In this document: one piece after another, positions 23,990-33,651 of the stretch | Layout of the letters: every line of letters begins with the position of its first letter | Numbering within the stretch: position 1 is the stretch's first letter | Origin: Punctularia strigosozonata HHB-11173 SS5 | Taxonomy: Eukaryota; Basidiomycota; Agaricomycetes; Corticiales; Punctulariaceae | Assembly: GCF_000264995.1 (NCBI RefSeq) | Contig: NW_006767451.1 | Location: 148,548-212,547, forward strand | DNA length: 64,000 nucleotides | Reading direction: 5' to 3' | Translations under genes and position numbers: made by a program | The notes under the pieces: model-generated | Told to the model about the DNA's origin: nothing | Databases searched by the model: none | Seen by the model: the letters and a program-made list of their open reading frames with translations, nothing else

Positions 23990-24771
23990 TCATTCGCATC
24001 CGTAGCAGTCGAGACAAGTGATCGTATCGCTAGAAAAAAAGCTTCGCCATCAAACACTCTGCGCGATCGGCAACGAGCAAACAAACACGAGCGGAAAACG
24101 TACCTCTGCACGTTCTCGACGCAGCAAGTCTTGCACACCACCCTTCCGCACCCAGGCAATACGCCGAGCCCCGCGCCCGACGCTTCCTCATCCCCAGCAG
24201 CGCCGTCCGCGCGTGCCTCCGCCTCGCGTTCGCCTCGAAACTTTCTCCTGCGCCCGCGACTCTCCGTCGCCCTCGCCGCGGTACCATCCGCGCCCGGCGG
24301 CGCCTCGTGGGCTTCATCCGCACCAGCTCCGGGAAAGGCGGCCGAGACCCGCGTCGGCGAAGGTAACGCGGTGGCGGGGGGCGTCGGCGAGTACGTGAGG
24401 CCCGGCGTCGGCGGGTCGGAGAGCGGCAAACCCGTGCACGTCCGCGAGCAGACGGTGCACACCGAACGCCTGCAGCTGACCCATAGCCCGCGTCAGAAAA
24501 CGAAACATGTTGCAGTAGCTAGGAACGGTGGGAAGAGTGAAAACTCACATCGCGCACGCTACGACTTGGCCGGGCCGTCCGACGACGTGGCGCTGGCACG
24601 ACGCGCACTGGGTGGCGTCACGAACGACGACCCCGGGATGCACGTTCGGGTTCGAGTTCGATGGGGACGACGACGTCGATCGGACGTCAGAGCCGGTCCG
24701 GTGCGAAGTGGCGTGCCCGGCGAGATCGAGCGTCAGCCTCCGTCTCTTGAGTGGCGGCTTGCGTATATCAT
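23990..24771 (-). CDS. Small cysteine-rich zinc-binding protein, conserved in fungi, function unknown (5' end incomplete)
   Basis: Three exons can be joined cleanly: 24771-24549, 24469-24104 and 24029-23990. The product starts with a basic nuclear-localisation-like patch (KPPLKRRR), then CASCQRHVVGRPGQVVACAM, CTVCSRTCTG, a long Pro/Gly/Arg-rich linker, PGCGRVVCKTCCVENVQS and finally TCLDCYGCE before the stop. That is a set of paired cysteines fit for two or more zinc ions, split between the N and C ends like a cross-brace fold around a disordered insert. The first exon begins after an acceptor (TTTGCAG) with one base owed from an upstream exon, so a short starting exon is missing from this call. 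I believe similar proteins occur across ascomycetes and basidiomycetes, annotated as hypothetical, but I do not know a function. Confidence 0.65.
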
Positions 24772-25272
24772 CTGCAAACGCACGTCGAGCGGACCATCAG
24801 TACGCGTAGCCGACCGATGCCTCTACGAGTCACAGGGTACCACGCACCACTCTGCATGTATGCGTCTACAAAACCGCTCGAGTCGCTCGCAGACCGGCGA
24901 TAAGAAAAAAAAGAAAGACGAGAGAAGCCAAGCGAAAGACGAGCCAGGCCAGCCTCCAGGCGTTTTATGTGGCTTTAACCCGAGTCGACGCGGAGTCACC
25001 CTCCTCGTGCTCGTAACAAGGCTCGTTGTGTGTAGACGATGAACGCAACGAGGTTTGCGTGCATGGCCGGGTCGGCTTGCTAATACAGGGACAATGAGGA
25101 CGATGGCCAACCGCAGATCCAAGCGCGGCGACGCCCGAACGAAAACAAAAAAAAAGGGTTTTTCTTAAAAAAGATAAGCTATTTTTCTTTCGATCTCCGA
25201 ATATGAATCCGACAAGCCAGGTATTGTTATACATTGATGGTTGCCCTTGTACCTCCCTTAAGTCGACGACCC
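24772..25272. other. Spacer between the zinc-binding protein gene and the aminopeptidase gene
   Basis: Should contain the missing first exon and promoter of the zinc-binding protein gene on the minus strand, plus the 3' end of the aminopeptidase transcript. A-rich runs occur near 24905 and 25140-25160. No separate gene is supported. Confidence 0.35.
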
Positions 25273-27506
25273 TCAGAGCGCGCCCGAACACACGCCCTCG
25301 ATCCACTGCACGTCGCTCGGGACGGTCGTCAAGTTCTCGTACCCGTCCGCGGTGATGCGCACGACGTCCTCGATGCGCACGCCGCCTACGGACTCGTAGC
25401 GGCGCAGCACCTCCAGATCGACGTGCTTCGAGTCGCGCACGGCCGCGAGCAGGTGCCGGTGGAAGTAGCACCCGGGTTCAACCGTCTACACCAAACCACC
25501 GTTCATCAACACATTCGACCAAGAAAAATTCCAAGTGGAAAGAGAGAGAGAGAGAGAGAAAAGAAAAGAAAAGAAAAGGGAACGCGACGCACCACGACCA
25601 TGCCCTCCTCGAGCGGCAACCGCAGCCTCAAATACGCGTAAATCGCCTCGTTTCCCAGTCCGTCGTCGTCGCCTTGCGGTATCGTCGCGTTGACGGCCGG
25701 CTTGGACGCGCTCGGGACGTCGTGCACGTCCATGCCGAGCGAGTGCCCGAGCCCGTGCGGGTAAAAGGCCGCGCTCACGCCGGCGGCGAGCGGCGCCTCC
25801 TCCGCGTTCCACGATCCCGAGTTGGCCGACCGCGGCGACTTGAGGATGCCGAGGCGTTGGAGGCCGCGCACGAGGACGCGGTGGGTGGCGAGGTGGACGG
25901 CGTCCCAGTGCACGCCTGGGCGGAGGAGGGAGAAGGCTTCCTAAATCGTCGTGGAGTTCGAGGATGAGGACACAGCGCGAGGGGGAAAATGGCGGGGGGG
26001 GGGGGAAGAAGGGCGGGTTCACCTTTTGCATAGCGTGCACGAGCTCGTAGATCGCGCGCGCCTCGGGCGTAAACTTGCCGCCGTTCCCGACCGGCATCGT
26101 ACGCGTGACTGACGGGGAAACGGGGGGCGGGGGTGTGAGCGCCGCGATGTATAGACGGATACGATGGTGCTCGGCTCACTGTCCGACGCGTAGCAGCTCC
26201 ATTCGCATCCGGCGTCGATGAGCAGCACCTGCGGCGCCAGCTGCCTAGGTCCGCCCTGGCCGTCGTGCTGCGCGAACGCGCCGTGATTATGGCGGTCGTG
26301 CGCGCCGACGGGGCCCCACGCGAACTCCTTATCGTTCCCGCCGTTGCAGCAGTAGTGCAGCGTCGCGGCGCGCGTCGACGCCGCGCAGATGGGGAGGTAC
26401 GCCTGGTGAACCGCCCTATCGCGTCCCTTCAGCAACGCATCGCACGGAAGAAGCGAGAGAGAGAGATAGGGAAGAGAGGGATAGCCAAAGACGGGATACA
26501 CACCCTTCTCGCCTGCATGACGCGACGAACAGCGCCTCGGCCTCTTGCTCCTTCTCGACGAGCCATTCGCCGGGAAGCGCGGGGCGGGCTCCGATCGACG
26601 CCGGGTCCTGGCCCCGGAGCGCGCCCTTGACCGCCGCGCCCAGCACGCGCATGACGACCTCGTGCGCGCGCGAGCTGATCGCGTTCGCGCGTCGGATCAG
26701 CGCGATCTCCGGATCGGTCTTGAGCAGGCGCGCGCGGTGCAAAGCGCCGAGGAGGTACGCGTCCGTGACGTTCGCGCCGGCGCCGAGGAGCGCGCGATAC
26801 TGCGGGGGAAGAGTGGGGAAGAGCGAAGTGGGCGGGAGGGTGTGGATGAGGGCGGAGGGGAAGGCGGCGAGGAGCTGGGTGAGGGTGGGGGTGAGGGCGG
26901 TCGTGTGCGCGACTTTGGTGACGTCGTGCGTTTTCGAAGCGATGTCTAAGTTGGGAGGCGGGACGGACCACATGAGGTCGGCGGGTTCGACCTGGGGAAG
27001 GTGTGGTCAATGCCGACGTAGGGGGGTAAGCAAGGGCGGGGTTACCTCAGGGATGAAGAGTTCGACGGAGGGAGTTTGTTCGAGCGAGGTACCGGCTTGG
27101 TAGGTCACCAGAAGAAACGAAGATGGGACGTGACATCCAGAGAGGTAGAAGAAGTTGGATTCCTGTTGCCAGATGTGAGGATGGAACGGCGTTACAGAGC
27201 GCGTAACACTACCTGACGGAACGCGATCTCCCTGTCGGTGTCATTCCGGAACGGCGTGACTTCGCTAGTGAGGAACAAGATCTGGGGCTACGGGTGTCGC
27301 AATAGAGGGTAAAATGAGATGTATGTGCATCGGACTATTACACAGGCAGTCGAAGATAAATGTACCTTCAGCCGATCGGTCTCAGGAAGGAGTTCGACCA
27401 GCTTTGCACAGGTCTTGAGAACATGTTTCTGCGCTGCGCTTTCTCATCAAAAACATATCGACCACAAACGATGCAGATAAACGAGCCCACCTGGGTACAA
27501 AGCCAT
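25273..27506 (-). CDS. Xaa-Pro aminopeptidase / prolidase-like peptidase (M24B)
   Basis: Metallopeptidase that removes N-terminal residues preceding proline or splits X-Pro dipeptides. The protein begins MALYPAQKHVLKTCAKLVE after splicing the first intron at the acceptor in GCGCAG|CGCAG, which restores the usual aminopeptidase P N-terminus. An N-terminal creatinase-like domain follows (ESNFFYLSGCHVPSSFLL). The catalytic pita-bread domain shows all five metal ligands: Asp in LLIDAGCEWSC, Asp in YASDVTRT, His in HGLGHSLGMDVHD, Glu in TVEPGCYF and Glu in RIEDVVRI. At least eight introns are present; two hold long pyrimidine tracts (minus strand of 25539-25577 and 25994-26005). No signal peptide, so cytosolic. 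It is divergent from the epsin gene with 264 bp between start codons. Confidence 0.88.
25539..25577. repeat. Purine microsatellite (AG/AAAAG) in an aminopeptidase intron
   Basis: An AG dinucleotide run followed by AAAAG units. On the coding (minus) strand it is a CT-rich tract inside the intron just before the TVEPGC exon's partner, so it may serve as an extended polypyrimidine tract. Confidence 0.8.
25994..26005. repeat. Homopolymer run of 12 G in an aminopeptidase intron
   Basis: Twelve G on the plus strand, twelve C on the coding strand, within an intron. Runs like this are prone to sequencing error, so the exact count is uncertain; the coding frame is not affected. Confidence 0.8.
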
Positions 27507-27770
27507 CTCAATCTCTGGAAGGCGCCGGTTTGCTTCAGCACAATGATCGACGCTCGCAAGGCCGCTATCTCCTCTGCACGTGACCTGATTCGGTAGCCGC
27601 AGTTCGGCGCCACCGTCCTCAGCGCCAGCTTGCTCGTCGTTCTCTGGCCTCGGACCCGGCCTCCTCCTCTTATTTCGCTGCTTATACCCTCCACCTCTCC
27701 TCCGGAAGACTAGAACGACAGCAACTCGCCCCAGACTCGAAAAGAATCACTCGATAACACCTCGCGGACC
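27507..27770. promoter_or_regulatory. Compact divergent promoter, aminopeptidase / epsin
   Basis: 264 bp separate the two start codons, on opposite strands, with no open frame of its own that looks coding. It must serve both genes. A pyrimidine-rich stretch (CCTCCTCTTATTTC...) lies near 27658-27700 on the epsin strand. No TATA box is obvious. Confidence 0.5.
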
Positions 27771-29709
27771 ATGTCTCAAGGGACGTTCCAACATTTCGGC
27801 AAAGCGGCCGTGCGGGTCGCGAAGAACTACACGAAGGGCTACTCGGACACGCAGGCCAAAGTGCGCGAGGCGACGAGCAACGACCCCTGGGGCCCGAGCG
27901 GCACCCAAATGAACGAAATCGCACAGATGACGTTCAATCAGTGCGTCCTTCCCGACCGCAACGTCCGTTAGGCTGATTCGCCTGACCTCCCGAAAACGCA
28001 AGGAACGACTTTGTGGAGATCATGGAAATGCTCGACAAGCGGCTCAACGACAAGGGCAAGAACTGGCGGCACGTCTTCAAGGTACGCGTCGTCTCTCTGC
28101 ATCCCGTCTCACCAAGGTCGCTAAACCCGGGACACGCGCAGTCGCTCACCCTGCTCGACTACTGCCTCCACGCCGGCTCCGAGAACGTCGTCGTCTACTT
28201 CCGCGACAACATCTACATCGTCAAGACCCTGCGCGAGTTCCAATACGTCGACGAGTACGGCAAAGACCAAGGCGCCAACGTCCGCCAAAAGGCGAAGGAC
28301 ATCGTCAACCTCCTCCAGGACCCCTCACGCCTGCGCGAAGAGCGCTACGCGCGCGCCTCGATGCGCGACCGCATGCTCAACGGTTCCAACAACTACGACG
28401 GCGCGGACCCGGACGCCGAGAACGAGAACGTCCGCCGCCGCAGCCAGAGCACCCCCGCGGGCAGCACGCGGCGGCGGCCCCGCGGCGACGACGAGCTGCA
28501 GCGCGCGATCGAGGAGAGCAAGCGGACGGCGGAGGAGGAGGCCCGCCGCCAGGGCCGCACCGCCGAGGAGCGCGACCTCGAGGCAGCGATCCGGCTCAGC
28601 AAGGAGGAGGAGGAGCGCCGGGCCAAGGCCGTGCTCGACTCGAACGCGAACGCGCTCTTCGACGACCAGAACCAGGCGTACGTGGTTTTTTTTTCTCGTT
28701 GCTTTTGTTCTGCCTCGTCCGTGTGCCGTTCAGAGCTGAGGATCCGTCGCACCCCTTCTTGTCTATCAGGAATCCGCCGAACCTGCTCGTGGATCCCACG
28801 CCTCAAGGCCAGTTCGGACTCCAGCCCCAGTTCACGGCGATGCCGATGCAGCCCCAGTTCACGTCCTTCAACCCCTACGCGCAGCAGGCCCAGCAGGAAG
28901 CGATGCAGGTACGTTCAGGTGATCCATCGCGCACCCATTTCCGCGCCGCTCACGCATCTCCTCGGCGACCCTCTTCAGGCAGAGTACCTCCGCCAACAGC
29001 AAGAATGGATGCGTCAGCAACAAGAAGCAGCGGCTGCCGCACAGCTGCAGGCCCAGCAAGAGGAGTGGATGCGCCAGCAACAGCTCCTCCAGCTCCAGCA
29101 GCAGCAGCAGCAGCAGCAACAGCTGCAGATGCAGCAGTCGCAATTCATGGCGCCGCCCCAGCAGCCGCTCGCCGTGCAGCCCACCGGATTCAAGTAAGAC
29201 CCCCTCCTCGTCGCCCCTCCCCCACTCTCTCTCCAACTCGACTCGACATCGGGGCTAACTCTTTCCCGCGTCTCGATCTCTAGCTCCAACAACCCGTTCG
29301 TCCTCGGCGGACCCGCCGCGCCCGCGCCCGACATGCAGCACGCCAACAGCGTCTCGTTCAACCTCGGCGGCACCTTCTCCAACTCGCCCGCGCCGCCCGC
29401 GTTCTCTCCGCCCCCGCAGTCGCACTCGGCGCCGCCCATGCAGCAGCAGCAGCAGCAGCAGCAGCAACCGCAGAAGGGCCCGTCGCGGGCGGACCAGGAC
29501 CACGGCCACCTCGCGAACCTGCTCGCGAACCGGGACGACGGCATGGACACGTTCGGGAACACCGGCCTGCTCAGGTGCGTCGTCTGCCCCCCCTTTTTTT
29601 TTCGTTCCCTGCGTATGTTGTGTTGACGTCACGGACGTTCGTGTAGGTATGGACAGCAAGCGGCGAGGGTGGTTGGCCAGCAGACGGGCCACGCGCATAA
29701 CCCGTTCCT

Positions 29710-29740
<31 letters not shown>

Positions 29741-29794
29741 CAACAACAATACCAGGCGCAGGGTCAACAGAGTAATAATCTAATCGACTTCTAA
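27771..29794 (+). CDS. ENT1: Epsin (ENTH-domain endocytic adaptor)
   Basis: Endocytic adaptor that bends PIP2-rich membrane and links ubiquitylated cargo to clathrin. The ENTH domain spans about residues 10-150 (NDPWGPSGTQMNEIAQMTF, then HVFKSLTLLDYCLHAGSENV after an intron). Two ubiquitin-interacting motifs follow (DDELQRAIEESKR and ERDLEAAIRLSKEEEE). The C-terminal half is Gln-rich with three CAG/CAA tracts, has two NPF motifs (NNPFVLGG, HNPFLQ) that should bind Eps15-homology domains, and ends in a clathrin-box-like LIDF right before the stop. Seven exons were read, the first ending 27940. The symbol is given by family; fungi with one epsin carry a gene equivalent to yeast ENT1/ENT2. Confidence 0.93.
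29097..29124 (+). repeat. CAG tract coding poly-Gln in epsin (first)
   Basis: In-frame CAG repeats with a few CAA interruptions inside an epsin exon. Confidence 0.85.
29441..29467 (+). repeat. CAG tract coding poly-Gln in epsin (second)
   Basis: Nine consecutive Gln codons, almost all CAG; likely length-variable between strains. Confidence 0.85.
29711..29748 (+). repeat. CAG/CAA tract coding poly-Gln in epsin (third)
   Basis: Pure CAG units followed by pure CAA units in the last exon, 13 Gln in a row, close to the C-terminal clathrin box. Confidence 0.85.
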
Positions 29795-30081
29795 TTCCTC
29801 GATGCCCTGCGGAATATGTATATTTCTTTGGATGTCGGATGTAACTTAGCCTGCGGAGGGAAAGTGCCCGTGTTCAGTCTCCTGTTCTACGAATGCTAGT
29901 TGTGCAGCGTCGTCTTGCCCCCCCCCTCGGGCCCTGAAAGCGAAAAAAAAAGAGCGGATGAGATAGCACGACTAAATCAACAGGCGGGTTTTACACGAGC
30001 GACATGTAACCGGAACAGCGAGTGAATTTAAATATGAACCGAAGCGCACGAAGAAAAGAAAACATCCAACGACGCGCGCTC

Positions 30082-33000
30082 TCATCTATTCGTCGACGGG
30101 TACGACCGTTGCGTCCCCCACGCGCCGGGGTCCAGCCTCGGCACGGGCGGGATCTGCTCGCTCTTCAACATCATCTCCACCCTCTTCACGAACCGCTGCC
30201 TCGCCTCCCCGCTCTTCTCGTCGTCCATCACGCTCCGTCGGCTCCACACCGAGCCGCGGCTGTACGCGTCCAGGTCCGCCAGGTCCTCGTCCGAGCGGCC
30301 CTCGAGGTAGTACATCGTGCTCCGGCCCGCCGTCTTGTCCTCGTCCGGGTACACCGAGCGCTCGTCCGCGTCCGCGTCCGCGTCCTCGTCCCTCGCCCAG
30401 CGCGCGTACGGCCCCGTCGCGAGCGCGTCCGCGCTCGGCGGCCCGGACGAGCCCGGGCCCGAGACGGCGTCGACGAGCTGGTCGAACGCGGACGCGGACG
30501 AGTCCGCGAGCGAGCGGTAGCTGCGATCGCTGTCCGCGAACGACGTCTCGCCCGACTCTTCACGGAACCGGCGCAGCACGCTCTGCAGATCCGGGTTCAT
30601 GGCGTCGTCGTCGTCGTCGTCGTCGTCGTCGGACGCCGTCGAGCGCGGTCTCCGTCTCCTCCTCCTTTCGTCCTCCTCCACGCCGAATTCGCTCGCGACC
30701 TCGACGTCGATGCCCACGCTCGACATGCTCTCCTGCGGCGCGTGCGGGCGACCGCCGTTCTCGGACCCGAACGTCCCGCCCACGGGGCTGTTGAGGAACA
30801 CGTCGCGGCGTCCGCCAGGCTCGGCCGCGCTCGCGCTCATCGGGTGCCACTGCTCGCTCGCCCTGCGATCCTCCAGCCTTCCCCAACCGCCCCCGCCGTT
30901 CGGCGCCGCGCTGCGCAAGCTCGCCTCCCACAGCGGGACGTTCGCGCTCTCGTCGGGCCCCTCCGGGCGCCCGTCGATGGGCGAGATCGAGCGCGAGAGG
31001 CGCGCGACGCGCTGCCGCGTCGTCGACGACTTGCGCGTCAGCCGCTCCGAGTCGTCGCGGGGCAGGATCGGCCGCGTCGGGAACGGCGACGCGCGGCCGC
31101 GTTCGATGGACGGGATCGGCTGGGCGAAGAGGCCGCCGGCGGCGGACGCGGGCGACCGCGAGGAAGAGGTTGACGCGGAGAGCGGCGTCGGCGGCGGCAC
31201 GCCCTGCTGTCCGAGCGACGGCGAGGCGACGAACGCGGACGGAGGCGGCCGCGCGGGCGACGGCGAAGGCGCGCGGGTAACGTCCTGGGGCGGGCGCGGC
31301 AGCGGACCTGTCGGCGGCGGGCTCGGCGGCGGTAGGTCGAAGTGGACGAATGCGGATTTGGACGGCGGCGCCAGGTCGAGCGGGCTCGGGCTGCGCGCGG
31401 TCCCGGGGTTGGGGCTCGTAGCGCGCGCGGCGGGGTTGGGCGACGGGCTGGGTGCGCGGCCGAGCGGGTACGAGATCGCGTCGACGCGCAGTTCTGAGGG
31501 TGCGCGTTTCAGGCCAGACACTGGGGACGGTGCGGCAGAGCGTGGGTTTGGGCTTGGCGGGAGTCCTATCCTGGCGAGTGCCGGGCTCGACGCGACAGTG
31601 CGGATCGCAGGGCTCCGACCTCCTGACGAGCCGGTGTGCACGCGCAGCTGCGACCCGAGGCGCGCCAAGCTGAAGCGCGGCGGCGAGCCGGACTGGGGTG
31701 AGGCCGAGCGTGCCGCAAGTGGGGAGGGAGAGGAAGCTGAGGGCGGTACGGGTGAGGGCATCACGAACGACGACAAAGGCTCGTCCGAGGAAGACGACGA
31801 GTGCGCGGAAGGGTCGGAGGGAGCCGGGGCCGAGGTAGACGTTGAGAGGGACAGGGCGGGCGGTTGGGGTTTTGACTCGGGCTTGGGCTGGCGACGGGGG
31901 AACTTCCAGTCGCGGAAGGACAGATCGGTGTTGATTGAGAGCCCCTGCCGGTTGGTCGGAGTTGGCGGCGTCACCAGCGGGGCACTCGGCGAGGTCTGGT
32001 CGTCCTCTTCATGTTTTTCAACCTCTCCCGTAGGACGCTCGCCGTTCGATGACACGAATGCGTCGAGACCGCCGAGCCCAGCGGACATGTTCCCGCTCGT
32101 TGGGTGGTGATCCGGCGCGACGGGAATGGAGAGCGGCGATGGGCGGTAAGCCCGCAATTGCTGCTGCTGCTGCTGCTGTTCGTGCGAGTGGCCAGAGGAC
32201 GTCTGCGGGGCGTGGAAATGAAAGTGCGAGTGGTCAAACGTTGAGACGGAGCCGAAGCCGGTGCGTACAGACTGCGCATCGGCGAAGGCGGAAGTAAGCG
32301 AGGTGAAGGAGTCGGTGCTGTCCGGGTCGTCGGCGAAGGTCGCACTCGAGCCAACAGTGGTCACGCTGGTCGCTTCGGACGCGTCAGATGCGCGGTGAGC
32401 CATGCCGTCGTACGGGTTCGAGGTCGCATATGTGCCGGGCGTGCTGCTGGCCGAGTCGGGCCCCCTTATGCTTCCTGAGGCAGGAGTCGGAGTGCCCGCG
32501 GCGCTTCTCGCGAATCGCTCCGCGATGGGTAACACCGCGCCTGGTGACGGCCCCGATCCGCTCGGTGTCCCACCCATCCCTAACGCTGAAGGGAGCGGGA
32601 GAGCGGGCACGGGAGGTGGCGCCTCGCGCACTGGCGATGCGTTGGAAGACGCGCCGGCGGAGTCTTTTCGGCGGCGAAAGAACGACTTTTTCTTCTTGGC
32701 CGCCTTCTGGGACGCCTCGGACAGGTAGCCGCCATCCGAATGGTCACCACCGGGCGAGGAAGGGGTGTTGCGCGACGATCCAAATCTGGACTTTTTGCGT
32801 GAGGTGCTCGCCTCCGAAACATTGCCTCCGTCCGTTTCATCGCCCGGCGTCGCCCCCTTGTCCTTCTTCTTCGTCGTCCCCCGCCGGTCCTTATCCTTCT
32901 TCTTTCGCCAGGTCGCCTCGGAGAGGTACCCGGCATCACTCTCCGCCTCCGTATCTCCTCCGCCGCCCCCCTTGTCCTTGTCCTTCTTCTTCTTCTCTTT

Positions 33001-33651
33001 CTTCTCCTTCTTCTCCTTCTTCTCGTCCTTCTTCGACTTTTTGCCTCCGTCACTGACGTAGCCGCCGTCGCTCTCGTACCCGTCCGGCTTAGCTTTCCGT
33101 AGCCTGTTTCCCCTCCAAGATGACGATGCAAGGCCAGATGAACCAGGAAGAGGTGAGGGAGCAGCAGAGTTCCCGGCGGAAGGCCGGGGCGAGGAAGAGT
33201 CGATCCGAACGAGTCGTTGCGGGAACTGCATGCCCGACTCGGGGCTAGGCGGTTTGGACTCGTACTCGAGCTGTCGGATAAACCGATCGGGGGGCACGCC
33301 TTCTCCCGGCGTGCGCACCGCAGCCGACATCGACTCTTCCGAGGTGGAAGCGGCAGTGAGGCCGGGCGACGTGACCGCCTACATGTGCCCATGAGTATAT
33401 GCGCATATATTCCGTAGCGACACGCCACGGGTCGAATGCGAACGTACCGCCCCAGTCTCCTCTTCCTCATCCTCTTCCGCGACCGGGTTGAAGAGCCAAT
33501 TGGCGACCTTCGAGTTGGTGCCGAGCCCAAGCTCGAGCGCAGCGTCCAACACGGACGCGCGCACCATGTTCGAGTCTCTGTTCGCTGCGCCCGCCGCCGC
33601 CGAGGTCGCGTCCGAGTCCGCCGTCGCGGGGCGCGAGCGTGGAGTCGCCAT
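30082..33651 (-). CDS. Ser/Pro-rich, largely disordered protein with repeated SDGGYLSEA-type motifs; family unknown
   Basis: Two exons (33651-33448 and 33378-30082) join in phase 0 to give 1,166 residues. I do not recognise a family. The first 70 residues form the only compact-looking part (NMVRASVLDAALELGLGTNSKVANWLF). Next is a Lys/Glu stretch (poly KKEKK, about 33030-32970) flanked by four copies of an acidic motif: ESDGGYVSD, ESDAGYLSEA, ETDGGNVSEA and HSDGGYLSEA, at about 33085, 32955, 32850 and 32745. The middle is Ser/Pro-rich with many SPxP and ARSPSP sites that could be kinase targets; there are short poly-Gln (32159-32178) and poly-Asp (30602-30630) tracts. The C-terminus has acidic and Ser-rich segments. 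No signal peptide or membrane helix was seen. The unbroken 3.3-kb exon in such simple sequence argues that it is a real gene under constraint. Confidence 0.75.
30602..30630 (-). repeat. GAC-type trinucleotide run coding poly-Asp
   Basis: CGT/GTC repeats on the plus strand; in the minus-strand gene they encode a run of about nine Asp. Confidence 0.8.

Noticed and set aside
30022-32110. Long plus-strand open frames opposite the Ser/Pro-rich gene
   Set aside because: They are Arg/Gly-rich shadows of the GC-rich minus-strand coding exon; codon bias and the continuous 3.3-kb minus frame favour the minus gene.
30602-33040. Trinucleotide runs as possible structural or CRISPR-like repeats
   Set aside because: They are in-frame codon repeats (poly-Asp, poly-Gln, Lys/Glu) within one protein, without spacers.
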